Source of the DNA: Phycisphaerales bacterium
Lineage (GTDB): Bacteria > Planctomycetota > Phycisphaerae > Tepidisphaerales > Tepidisphaeraceae
Direction of reading: 5' to 3'
DNA: 64,000 nucleotides
Assembly: GCA_020853095.1 (NCBI GenBank)
Contig: JADYZN010000039.1
Coordinates: 1 to 64,000 of the forward strand
This document shows, in pieces, positions 50,492 through 60,295 of the stretch. The notes below the pieces were generated by a model. The model was given only the letters and a program-made list of their open reading frames with translations, was not told the DNA's origin and ran no database searches. The first letter of the stretch is position 1, and each line of letters opens with the position of its first letter. A program made the translations under genes and the position numbers.

Positions 50492-51190
50492 TCAAGTGGC
50501 GGGCGAGGGAAAGACGCCGAGTTCTTCGAGGGCAAGAAGCGCCGCTTTTTGTTCGGCCATTTTTTTGTTCGGCCCCCACGCGGAGGGGAACCGCCGGCCG
50601 TCGACGCAGACGCAGACTTCAAAGCATTTGCTGTGGTCGGGGCCTTTTTCATCCAGCAGCTCGTACAACGGGGTGGCGCCCATATCCTTCTGGGCGTGCT
50701 GCTGGAGGACGGCTTTGTAATTGTGCTGGTGGGAGTCGGCGGCGATCACGTCGATCTTGGGGTTCATGGTGCGCAGGATGTAGGCCTTGGCGATTTCAAA
50801 CCCGCCGTCGATGTAGAGCGCGGCGACGATGGATTCATAGACCGCGGCCGCCAGCGAGCTGGGCATGGAGGCTCGGCCGCTGATTCCCTTGCCGATGTGC
50901 AGCAGGTCGATCAGGCCGGTTTCGGTGGCGATCTCGGCGCAGGTTTTGCGGGAGACAACCGCGGACTTGACCTTGGTCAGCTCCCCTTCGAGGTATTCGG
51001 GAAAGCGGCGGTACAGCGCCTCGCAGATAACCAGGTCGAGGACGGCATCGCCCAGAAATTCCATGCGTTCGTTGCTTTGCAGCCGGGTGGCGGCGATGGA
51101 GGCGTGGGTCAGTGCTTCCTGCAACAAGGCCACGTCGGCAAACTTGTATTGAAGAATGTTTTCGGCTCGAAGATGAGTTTCGGAAGTCAC
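50492..51190 (-). CDS. rnc: Ribonuclease III
   Basis: 232 residues from the GTG at 51190 (AAAGGAT 5-7 bases upstream). The RNase III signature 'ERMEFLGDAVLDLVI' (residues 41-55) holds the catalytic Glu and Asp, with the second acidic site near 115-120 ('VYESIVAALYIDGG'). The C-terminal dsRBD is visible as 'KCFEVCVCVDGRRFPSAWGP' and 'NKKMAEQKAALLALEELG'. It cuts structured RNA and matures rRNA. A longer in-frame reading to 51310 adds a non-conserved N-terminus and is unlikely. Confidence 0.96.
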   Translation of the reverse strand: MTSETHLRAENILQYKFADVALLQEALTHASIAATRLQSNERMEFLGDAVLDLVICEALYRRFPEYLEGELTKVKSAVVSRKTCAEIATETGLIDLLHIGKGISGRASMPSSLAAAVYESIVAALYIDGGFEIAKAYILRTMNPKIDVIAADSHQHNYKAVLQQHAQKDMGATPLYELLDEKGPDHSKCFEVCVCVDGRRFPSAWGPNKKMAEQKAALLALEELGVFPSPAT

Positions 51191-51540
51191 GGGACATCCT
51201 TTTGTAAGAGACACGCGGGAATTGCACGCGAAATGCGCTGGGGATCGGCCGGTGGGTCGGAGGGATGCGAATTTCGACGATCTGGTGATCAACCCGTGTC
51301 GTGACGACACGAAGCGATCGGCGAAACTGGAATTCCTCGGGCCATCGGCAAGGCCGGCGGCACTTCGATTCTTCTATTGAAAGCAGCGTATCGACCGGCG
51401 GGCGGGGGTGTCAAATCGCAGGAGAGGTCCAAATGTGAAATTGAGACATCGCCCGCCCCGCCGCCCAAACCCGTTACCCTTGACTTTCGGGCGGCAGGGT
51501 TGTCATTTACGATGGTTTGATCTCGAGGAACGCCAGGGCC
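51191..51540. other. Intergenic region between rnc and the nSTAND gene
   Basis: This 350-base gap holds no convincing gene on either strand. TTGACT at 51480-51485 could be a -35 box for the downstream gene, but no good -10 follows at 16-18 bases (TCATTT is the best). The stretch is less coding-like than its surroundings and includes a possible hairpin, ACCCGTGTCGTGACGACACG (51293-51312). Confidence 0.5.
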
Positions 51541-54500
51541 ATGACCACATTGCGGATATTTGTTTCATCGCCGGGAGATGTGGGGGAGGAGCGGAGCATC
51601 ACCGCCAAGGTCATCGCCCAGTTGCGTGAGGAATTTGAGGGGAGGGTGGAGCTGGACCCGATTTTCTGGGAACACGAGCCGTTGCGTGCGACGGCGAGTT
51701 TTCAGGAGCAGTTGCCAAAACCTTCCGAGACGGACCTGGTGATCCTGATTCTCTGGTCGAGATTGGGGACGCGGTTGCCTGCGCACATCACCCGGCCGGA
51801 TGGGTCGATGTACGCATCGGGGACGGAATTTGAATTTGAGGATGCGCTCAACGGGCATCGTTCCAAGGGGACGCCGGACCTGATGGTCTATCGCAAGACC
51901 GCCCGGCCGGTGACGGAGCTGGATTCGGAAGAGGCGGTTCTGGAGCGATTGTCGCAGAAGAAGGCGCTGGAAGGGTTTGTCGCCAAGTGGTTTCGCGGCG
52001 GGGATGGGTCGTTCACGGCGGCGTTTCATGCGTTTGAGTCGCCGGCGGCCTATGAGCAGTTGCTGGAGGAGCATTTAAGAAAGTTGCTGTCGGGGAAATT
52101 GAAGCTGGAGTCGGCGCCGGTCGCGGTCAAACCCAAATGGCAGGAGGGTTCGCCGTTTCGGGGATTGCAAGCGTTTGACATGCAGCACGCCCCGATCTTT
52201 TTCGGGCGGACCAAGGCGATCGGGGATTTGCTGAACGCCTTTCGCAAACAGGCGGCGGCCGGCAAGGCGTTTGTGCTGGTGCTGGGGATGAGCGGGTGCG
52301 GCAAATCGTCGCTGGTGCGGGCGGGTTTGTTGCCGAATCTGATTCAGCCGGGGGTGATCGAAGGAATCGGCCTGTGGCGGCACGGGATCATGCGTCCGGC
52401 CGACACCAGCGGGGATTTGATCGACGCCCTGGCGGCGACGCTGCTTCGGCCGGAGGCGCTGCCGGAACTGGAGTCGTCGGGGACGGACGTGAAGGAGCTG
52501 GCGCAGCTGCTGCGCGAATCGCCCAAGGGTGCGGTGGCGTTGGTGAAGTCGTCGCTGATGCAGGCGGCGGCGGAGGTGGGTCGAAACGAAAAGCTGGCCG
52601 AAGTGCCGCAGGCCCGGCTGGCGCTGTTCGTGGACCAGTTGGAGGAGATGTTCACGCTGGAGCACATCAGCGCGACGGAGCGCGAGGCGTTTGTCCGGGC
52701 GATTTCGGAATTGGCGCGCAGCGGAATGGTGTGGGTGTCGGCGACGTTGCGGAGCGATTTTTACGCGCGGTGCGTCGAGTTGCCGGAACTGATCGCGTTG
52801 AAGGAAGGGACGGGGCAGTACGATCTGTTGCCGCCGACGCCGTCGGAGATCGGGCAGATGATTTTGCAGCCGGCGCGGATGGCGGGGTTGCGGTTTGAAG
52901 AAAATCCGCAAACCAACGTGTCGCTGGACGATGTGCTGCGCGAGGAGGCTTCCAGGGACCCTGAAGCGCTGCCGTTGCTGGAGTTCGCGCTGGACCAGTT
53001 GTACAAGCGCTGCGGCGAAGGGGGGGTGCTGACGTACGCGGCCTATGAGGCGATGGGTGGCGTGGAGCAGGCGCTGGCCACCCACGCGGAGGAGGTGTTT
53101 CAGTCGTTGCCCAAGGGCGTGCAGGGGTCGCTGGGGACGGTGTTGGGGGCGCTGGTGACGCCGGGGCTGGGACAGCAGTTGCACATCGCCCGACGGCGCG
53201 CGGTGCTGGAATCGTTGACGCGCACGCCGCAGGCGAGGGCGCTGGTGGAGTCGTTTGTCACGCACCGTTTGTTCGTGACCGACAAGCTGGAAAACGGGAC
53301 GGCCGTGGTGGGGGTGGCGCACGAGGCGCTGTTGCGGCGATGGCCGCGGGTGGCCAACTGGGTGGCGGAAAATTCGGAGATGCTGCGGATGCGGGCGAGG
53401 CTCGCGGCGGCGGCGGCGTTGTGGGTGGAACAGGGTCGGGAGCAGACGTTTTTGCTGCCGGCCGGCAAGTCGCTGGCGGAGGCGCAAAAGCTGGTGGCGC
53501 GGGACCGGGCCTCCTTTGCCGACGATGAGGTCGCGTACGTCGAGGCCTCCGGCAGGCAATCCCGTTCGCATCGCACGCGGCGGCGGGTGGCGGGGTTGAC
53601 CGCGGCGGTGCTGGTGCTGGCGCTGGTGGGGGGGTGGTTGTGGTATCGCGTCGCATACGTCTGGCCGCACGTGGAATATTACGCGAACATCGCTCCGCGC
53701 TGGGGGGTTCCGGACGGCATTCGTCCGCTAAACAAGGAGCAGGTGAGCCACCGCGGGACGAGCTTTCGCCTGACCCGCAAAGGCCGGCGCGGGATGGTGG
53801 TGAAGGTGGAGGCGATCAACGGGCAGGGGGTTTACACGGCCTCGCACGATGTGGGGACGTACATCGGCGACACGGTGTCGAAGAATTTCACCGGCACGCG
53901 CGAATGCCGGTGGGAATACACGTTCGATGCCCAGGGTCGGGCGACCAGCGAGAAGGCGTATGACCGTTCGGGCCGGCTGGTCTACACGTTTCAGTATTCC
54001 TCGCCGGAGACGGGGTATTACCAGGATGCCAACGGTTATCCGCGGGCGCGGGCCGGGTCGGGGGCGGCGTACGTCCGGTTCGTGCGGATCACCGAGGGTC
54101 CGCAGGCGGGATTGAACCGGGAGATTCGATTCACGGATGCCGGAGGCAGGGCGCAGCCCAACCAGGATGAGGTGTTCGGCGTGCGCTGCACGTACGATGA
54201 CCGGGGGGTGATCGTTAAATACCAGTACATCGACGCCGCCGGCAACCCGATGGCCGGCAAGGATGGGGTGGCCGGCGAGAACCGCCAATACGATGAAAAC
54301 TGCCAGGTGACGAGGGTGGCGTATTTTGACGCCCAGGACAAACCCGCCCGCAACAAGGATGGGTATGCCCAGTACACGCGCAAATACGATGAATATGGCA
54401 ACGGCATCGAGGCCGAGGTGTTCGATGAACAGGGGCATCCATCGGAATACAACGGTTATTCGATCATCCGATCCGCCTTTGATGATTCGGGCAACCTGAT

Positions 54501-57027
54501 CCGCGAGAGTTATTTTGAGGCCGATGGATCGGCCGGCCTGAACACCGACTGGTTTCACAGCGTGGAACTGGAATACGATTCCCGCGGCAATTCGACCCGG
54601 GCGCGGTATCTGGATGAAAAGGGGAAGCCGACCCGCAGCAAGCTGCAGATCGCCGGCATCAGCCGACGGTTCGATGCACAGGACAACATCATCGAAGAAA
54701 TCTATCTCGATGAGAACGGCCAGCCGACGGCCGGCCGGGATGGAGCCAGCAAATATCAGTTCAAATACGATGAGAAGGGGAACCAGACCGAGTTGGCCGC
54801 GTTTGATGCGCAGGGCCAGCCGATAATGAACTCGCAGGGATATGCCCGCCAGACGATCAAATACGACGATCGCAACAACGCGATTGAGTGGTCGTATTTT
54901 GATGAGGAGAACAAACCGTGCCGGGGGACGGTCGGTTATGCCCGCCAGGTCGCCCGGTACGATGACCGGGGCAATTGCCTGGAGGAGGCCTATTACGGGC
55001 CGAACGGCAAACTGACGCTCTATCAGCACGATTACGCCCGCATCACCTGGGTGTACGACGATCACGGCAACAAGGTGGATGAATCCTATTTTGACGAACA
55101 GGACAAGCCGACGCGCATGCGCAACGGGGTGGCGCGCTGTCTGATGAAATACGACCAGCGGGGGATGAAGACCGAGACGATCTATCTCGACGAACAGGGC
55201 CGGCCGGCGTGGCACAAGAGCGGCAACACGCGCTACACCAGCAAATACGATGACTGGGGCCACCTGATCGAGGAGGCGTATTACGACCCATCGGGGAACC
55301 TGGTGCGCATCCGCGAGGGATACGCGCTGATGACCTGGAAGGTCGATGCGCGGGGCAACCGGCTGGAGCAGTGTTCCTACGATGAGCACCGGCAGTTGAT
55401 CGGCGACAAGGATGGGATCGCCAAAATGACCTGGACGTACGATCCGGCCGGCAACAAGACCAGCGAGAAGTATTTCGGGGCCGACGGCCGGCCGCTGGGT
55501 TACAAGGGGATGTTCGTCGAGATGCGATTCACCTACGACGACCGGGGCAACGAAATCGAACGGCGATATCTCGACGCCGCCGGAAACCAGACGTGGTCGG
55601 GCGATGGCAGTTATGGCACGCTCACGCAATACGACGGCCGGGGCAACCAGGTGCGGCTGACGTACCTGGACGCCAAAAACCAGCCCTATGCCAGGGCCAA
55701 GGGATATGCGATCGTCGTCTCCACGTACGATGATCGAAACAACCAGGTCTCCCAGTCCTATCTGGACGAGAATGAAAAGTCGGTGATGTCGCCGTCGGGA
55801 TACGCCTCGATCTCCAACGAATATGATTCGCGCGGGAGGCTGGTTCGACGGCGGCTGCTGGGGACCGATGGCAAGCCGCTGGCGGCGCCGGCCATCGCGA
55901 TGCAGACCCATGCGTACGATGAGCGCGGCAACCAGATCGAGGAGGCGTACTTCAACGCCGCCGGCGAGCCGACGCTCGATCATCGCGGGTGCGCGGCGTA
56001 CGCCAATGCGTACGATGAGCGCGGCAACCGGATCGAGGACCGGTATTACGATGCCAAGGGCAAGTTGACGGTTGGCAGCGTCGGATACGCCCGGATGACG
56101 ATGCGGTACGACGATCGGGGCAACCGGATCGAGGAGGCTTATTACGGCGCGGACGACCAGCTCATGCTGACCGATGGCGGGTATGCCCGTTTGACGGCCA
56201 GGTACGATGAGCGGGGCAATTCGATCGAGATCGTCTATTACGACCAGTCCAACCAGGTCGCCCCCAACGACAACCATTATGCCCGCGTGACGCGAAAATT
56301 TGACAACCGTGGAAACGTCATCGAGCAGGTCTATTTTGACGCCGAAGGCAATCCGACCAATCACGCCGACGGCAACGCGAAGATGATCTGGCGATACGAC
56401 GACCGCGACCACGAAATCGAGGCGGCGTTTTACGATGAGCAGGGGAATCTGGTGATGTCGGGATATGGATACGCCCGCCGAACCAGTCAATACGATGGTC
56501 GCGGCAACATGATCGAACAGTCCTATTTTGACCAGGACAACCGCCTGGCCAACTGCGACGAGAAATACGCGAAAGTCACGCACAAATACGACCAGCGGGG
56601 GCAGGAGGTGGAAAACGCCTATTTCGGCCCCGATGGCAAGCCGACGCGCCAACGGCGGGGTTATGCGAAGCTGCAGATCGAATACGACCGCCTCGGCAAC
56701 GTCACGGCACGGCATTATTTTGATCCCGATGGAAAGCCGGCGCACCCCTCGGTGGTCGTCAGGCAGGTGGATGCGGGATCGGCGGCCGAGAAATCCGGCG
56801 TCGAGCAATGGGACATCCTGATCAATTACAACGGCGTGGAACTGAAGGATTCGATTCATTTCGGCGAACTGACCGGCGCCGGCGGAACCGGTAAACGCAA
56901 ACTGGTGGTTCAGCGGGGCGATGATCAGACCACGTTGGTCGTGCCGGCCGGAAAAATCGGGGTCGAGGTGATGGATTGGGTGATCGTTAAGCAGAAACCC
57001 ACCACCGAACCGGCGGAGCGCGAATGA
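51541..57027 (+). CDS. DUF4062/TIR-like - nSTAND NTPase - TM - 32-residue repeats - PDZ protein
   Basis: 1828 residues from the ATG at 51541. Order: DUF4062/TIR-like effector domain (1-150, 'LRIFVSSPGDVGEERSITAK', then 'VILILWSRLGTRLP'); STAND-type NTPase (about 205-640) with Walker A 'GMSGCGKSSLVRAG' (249-262), Walker B 'LALFVDQLEEMF' (Asp365, Glu368) and 'PLLEFALDQLYKR'; one transmembrane helix (683-706); 26 full YD-like 32-residue repeats (885-1714) of the type 'YDDRGNRIEEAYYGADDQLM'; and a PDZ domain (1735-1810, 'GSAAEKSGVEQWDILINYNG'). The anchor puts repeats and PDZ on the opposite side from the NTPase. STAND ATPases oligomerise on ligand recognition; many act in antiviral or cell-death signalling. 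No close described architecture comes to mind. The stop overlaps the next start (ATGA). Confidence 0.9.
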   Translation: MTTLRIFVSSPGDVGEERSITAKVIAQLREEFEGRVELDPIFWEHEPLRATASFQEQLPKPSETDLVILILWSRLGTRLPAHITRPDGSMYASGTEFEFEDALNGHRSKGTPDLMVYRKTARPVTELDSEEAVLERLSQKKALEGFVAKWFRGGDGSFTAAFHAFESPAAYEQLLEEHLRKLLSGKLKLESAPVAVKPKWQEGSPFRGLQAFDMQHAPIFFGRTKAIGDLLNAFRKQAAAGKAFVLVLGMSGCGKSSLVRAGLLPNLIQPGVIEGIGLWRHGIMRPADTSGDLIDALAATLLRPEALPELESSGTDVKELAQLLRESPKGAVALVKSSLMQAAAEVGRNEKLAEVPQARLALFVDQLEEMFTLEHISATEREAFVRAISELARSGMVWVSATLRSDFYARCVELPELIALKEGTGQYDLLPPTPSEIGQMILQPARMAGLRFEENPQTNVSLDDVLREEASRDPEALPLLEFALDQLYKRCGEGGVLTYAAYEAMGGVEQALATHAEEVFQSLPKGVQGSLGTVLGALVTPGLGQQLHIARRRAVLESLTRTPQARALVESFVTHRLFVTDKLENGTAVVGVAHEALLRRWPRVANWVAENSEMLRMRARLAAAAALWVEQGREQTFLLPAGKSLAEAQKLVARDRASFADDEVAYVEASGRQSRSHRTRRRVAGLTAAVLVLALVGGWLWYRVAYVWPHVEYYANIAPRWGVPDGIRPLNKEQVSHRGTSFRLTRKGRRGMVVKVEAINGQGVYTASHDVGTYIGDTVSKNFTGTRECRWEYTFDAQGRATSEKAYDRSGRLVYTFQYSSPETGYYQDANGYPRARAGSGAAYVRFVRITEGPQAGLNREIRFTDAGGRAQPNQDEVFGVRCTYDDRGVIVKYQYIDAAGNPMAGKDGVAGENRQYDENCQVTRVAYFDAQDKPARNKDGYAQYTRKYDEYGNGIEAEVFDEQGHPSEYNGYSIIRSAFDDSGNLIRESYFEADGSAGLNTDWFHSVELEYDSRGNSTRARYLDEKGKPTRSKLQIAGISRRFDAQDNIIEEIYLDENGQPTAGRDGASKYQFKYDEKGNQTELAAFDAQGQPIMNSQGYARQTIKYDDRNNAIEWSYFDEENKPCRGTVGYARQVARYDDRGNCLEEAYYGPNGKLTLYQHDYARITWVYDDHGNKVDESYFDEQDKPTRMRNGVARCLMKYDQRGMKTETIYLDEQGRPAWHKSGNTRYTSKYDDWGHLIEEAYYDPSGNLVRIREGYALMTWKVDARGNRLEQCSYDEHRQLIGDKDGIAKMTWTYDPAGNKTSEKYFGADGRPLGYKGMFVEMRFTYDDRGNEIERRYLDAAGNQTWSGDGSYGTLTQYDGRGNQVRLTYLDAKNQPYARAKGYAIVVSTYDDRNNQVSQSYLDENEKSVMSPSGYASISNEYDSRGRLVRRRLLGTDGKPLAAPAIAMQTHAYDERGNQIEEAYFNAAGEPTLDHRGCAAYANAYDERGNRIEDRYYDAKGKLTVGSVGYARMTMRYDDRGNRIEEAYYGADDQLMLTDGGYARLTARYDERGNSIEIVYYDQSNQVAPNDNHYARVTRKFDNRGNVIEQVYFDAEGNPTNHADGNAKMIWRYDDRDHEIEAAFYDEQGNLVMSGYGYARRTSQYDGRGNMIEQSYFDQDNRLANCDEKYAKVTHKYDQRGQEVENAYFGPDGKPTRQRRGYAKLQIEYDRLGNVTARHYFDPDGKPAHPSVVVRQVDAGSAAEKSGVEQWDILINYNGVELKDSIHFGELTGAGGTGKRKLVVQRGDDQTTLVVPAGKIGVEVMDWVIVKQKPTTEPAERE
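54193..56682 (+). repeat. 96-base coding repeat array (26 x 32 residues)
   Basis: The C-terminal half of the nSTAND gene is 26 tandem 96-base units, two of them 93 bases long. Each encodes Y-D-x-R-G-N-x-I-E-x-x-Y-[FY]-D-x-x-G-x-P-x5-G-Y-A-x6. Most units diverge in DNA, but units 19 and 20 (starting near 55914 and 56010) share the 19-base run TACGATGAGCGCGGCAACC at the same phase, pointing to recent duplication. A 27th partial unit leads into the PDZ domain. The units resemble YD/RHS repeats but are longer. Confidence 0.9.
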
Positions 57028-58301
57028 GGCGGTTGGGCGATCGCGTGAAATTATCCGCCGGTCTGTTGATCGTTGTTTTATTCTGCACCACGCCGGTCCG
57101 GTCGCAAACCACCCGGCCGGCGTCGATTGGGGATGCGCTGGAGGTGACGTTGCTCACCATCGGCCCGGGCACCGAGGCGTACGAGGCGTTCGGGCACAAC
57201 GCGCTGATCATCCGCAACACGATCAACGGCGCTTCGGCCGCCTACAACTACGGCGTCTTCAACTTTGATCAGGAAAATTTTTACTGGCGGTTCATCCAGG
57301 GGCGGATGCTTTATACGATGGCGATCTTCCCGGTCGGGCCGATGATCGACGATTACATCGCCCACGACCGGACGGTCTATGAGCAGGTGTTGAATCTGTC
57401 GGGAGATCAGAAGCTGGCGCTGCTGGACTATCTGGAGAACAACGCCCGGCCGCAAAACCGGGATTATTTGTACGATTATTACCGCAACAACTGCTCGACC
57501 AAGGTGCGCGATGCGCTGGATGCGGCCGGGGTGCTGGATGGACAGATCCATCAGCAGACCGCAGCGGCGGCATCGGGGACAACTTATCGCTGGCACACCC
57601 GGCGATTGACGGTGGGCACGCCGCCGCTGTACGTCGCGCTGGAGGCGGTTCTGGGCCGGCCGGTGGATCGGCCGATCAGCCGATGGGAGGAGATGTTTCT
57701 GCCCGGCAAACTGCGCGATTATGTCCGCGACGCCACGATTGTGAACGATGCGGGGCAGGCCGTCGCGCTGTTGAAAAGTGAACGACTGCTGCATCAGAGC
57801 GGCCGATACGTCGAGCGCAGCGCCGCCCGCAACGTGGCCTGGAAATATCTTCTGGCGGGGTTGGTGTTTGGAGGAATTTTGCTGGCCCTGGGCACGCGGT
57901 TGTTATCGGGCAGATGGGCCAGGATCATCTGGGGGGCCATGGCGGTCTTGTGGATGGCGGTGGCCGGGTTGGGCGGGGCGATTGGCGCGTGGGGATGGTT
58001 TTTCACGGATCACGCGGCCGCGGCATCCAACGAAAACCTGCTGACGTTGAACGTGTTGTTGATCGCCCTGATTGTCCTCACCCCGCCGGCGCTGGCCCGC
58101 CGGCATCGTGGGCTGCGACTGGCCCGGCTCCTGGCCCTGATCGTCGCGGCGATGGCGGTTGTGGCGCTGCTGCTGAAGGCATTGCCCTTCTTTTATCAGT
58201 ACAACTGGGACATTCTGGCGTTGTCGATCCCGATCCACCTGTCGATCGCGTGGACGTTGTGGCGGCTGGCATCTCACGAAGGTAATCGTTCGCAACGTTG
58301 A
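57024..58301 (+). CDS. DUF4105 membrane protein, coupled to the nSTAND gene
   Basis: 425 residues from ATG 57024, which overlaps the upstream stop as ATGA. After a signal peptide (10-27) the DUF4105 (Lnb N-terminal-like) domain spans about 40-240. It has 'EAFGHNALII' (His58) and 'YYRNNCSTKVRDAL' (Cys157), the conserved His/Cys pair of a papain/NlpC-like fold, so peptidase or amidase activity in the periplasm is plausible though unproven. The C-terminal part has five membrane helices ('LLAGLVFGGILLALGTRLLS' onwards). The pairing suggests the DUF4105 protein is the extracytoplasmic effector or partner of the nSTAND protein. Confidence 0.82.
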   Translation: MRRLGDRVKLSAGLLIVVLFCTTPVRSQTTRPASIGDALEVTLLTIGPGTEAYEAFGHNALIIRNTINGASAAYNYGVFNFDQENFYWRFIQGRMLYTMAIFPVGPMIDDYIAHDRTVYEQVLNLSGDQKLALLDYLENNARPQNRDYLYDYYRNNCSTKVRDALDAAGVLDGQIHQQTAAAASGTTYRWHTRRLTVGTPPLYVALEAVLGRPVDRPISRWEEMFLPGKLRDYVRDATIVNDAGQAVALLKSERLLHQSGRYVERSAARNVAWKYLLAGLVFGGILLALGTRLLSGRWARIIWGAMAVLWMAVAGLGGAIGAWGWFFTDHAAAASNENLLTLNVLLIALIVLTPPALARRHRGLRLARLLALIVAAMAVVALLLKALPFFYQYNWDILALSIPIHLSIAWTLWRLASHEGNRSQR

Positions 58302-58346
58302 GTTTGCGTCCTGTTGTAAACCTGCATTATCATGCCCATGACTTCG

Positions 58347-58429
58347 CCGGGCGTGGCGGAACGGCAGACGCTACGGACTTAAAATCCGTTGACCGCAAGG
58401 TCGTGCGGGTTCGATTCCCGCCGCCCGGA
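58347..58429 (+). tRNA. tRNA-Leu (anticodon TAA)
   Basis: An 83-nucleotide class II tRNA. The acceptor CCGGGCG (58347-58353) pairs with CGCCCGG (58422-58428) and the discriminator is A58429; CCA is not encoded. The anticodon arm is ACGGA-CTTAAAA-TCCGT with anticodon TAA, reading UUA codons. A long variable arm (TGACCGCAAGGTCG) and the T arm GCGGG-TTCGATT-CCCGC are present. Confidence 0.95.
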
Positions 58430-58574
58430 GTGTTGGAATCATTTCCTGCAATGCCTCGTGCCGGCCAAGGTACAACCCATCTTCCTTATATTGGTGGTTT
58501 ATGACTTCTTCCGCCCTTGGCGTTGGCGGTGGCTTGGGCTAACCTGCACTTCTGGTTTAGCGAAAGGCAATGTT

Positions 58575-60140
<1,566 letters not shown>

Positions 60141-60295
60141 ACCAGCGTCCGATAACGTGATTTTCTGATTTATGGGTTAATTTTGTTTCGGGGTGGATGA
60201 GGATGCTGATAGAATAAGGGTTTGACGAACATGCCAGGGCGGCGAGACGTCTAACAAGAGGTTTTTGGGGTCGTGCTCGACGGCGGATACCTACC

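Noticed and set aside
52075-53670. 531-codon minus-strand frame opposite the nSTAND NTPase
   Set aside because: Arg/His/Gln-rich composition without domains, antisense to Walker A and B coding sequence.
54193-56682. CRISPR-like array suspected from the 96-base periodicity
   Set aside because: The units are in-frame coding repeats without constant repeat/variable spacer structure and lie inside a long ORF.
53728-56859. 1043-codon minus-strand open frame antisense to the repeat array
   Set aside because: It mirrors the 96-base repeats of the nSTAND gene; the repeat content keeps an antisense frame free of stops. No start signal or independent domain is seen.
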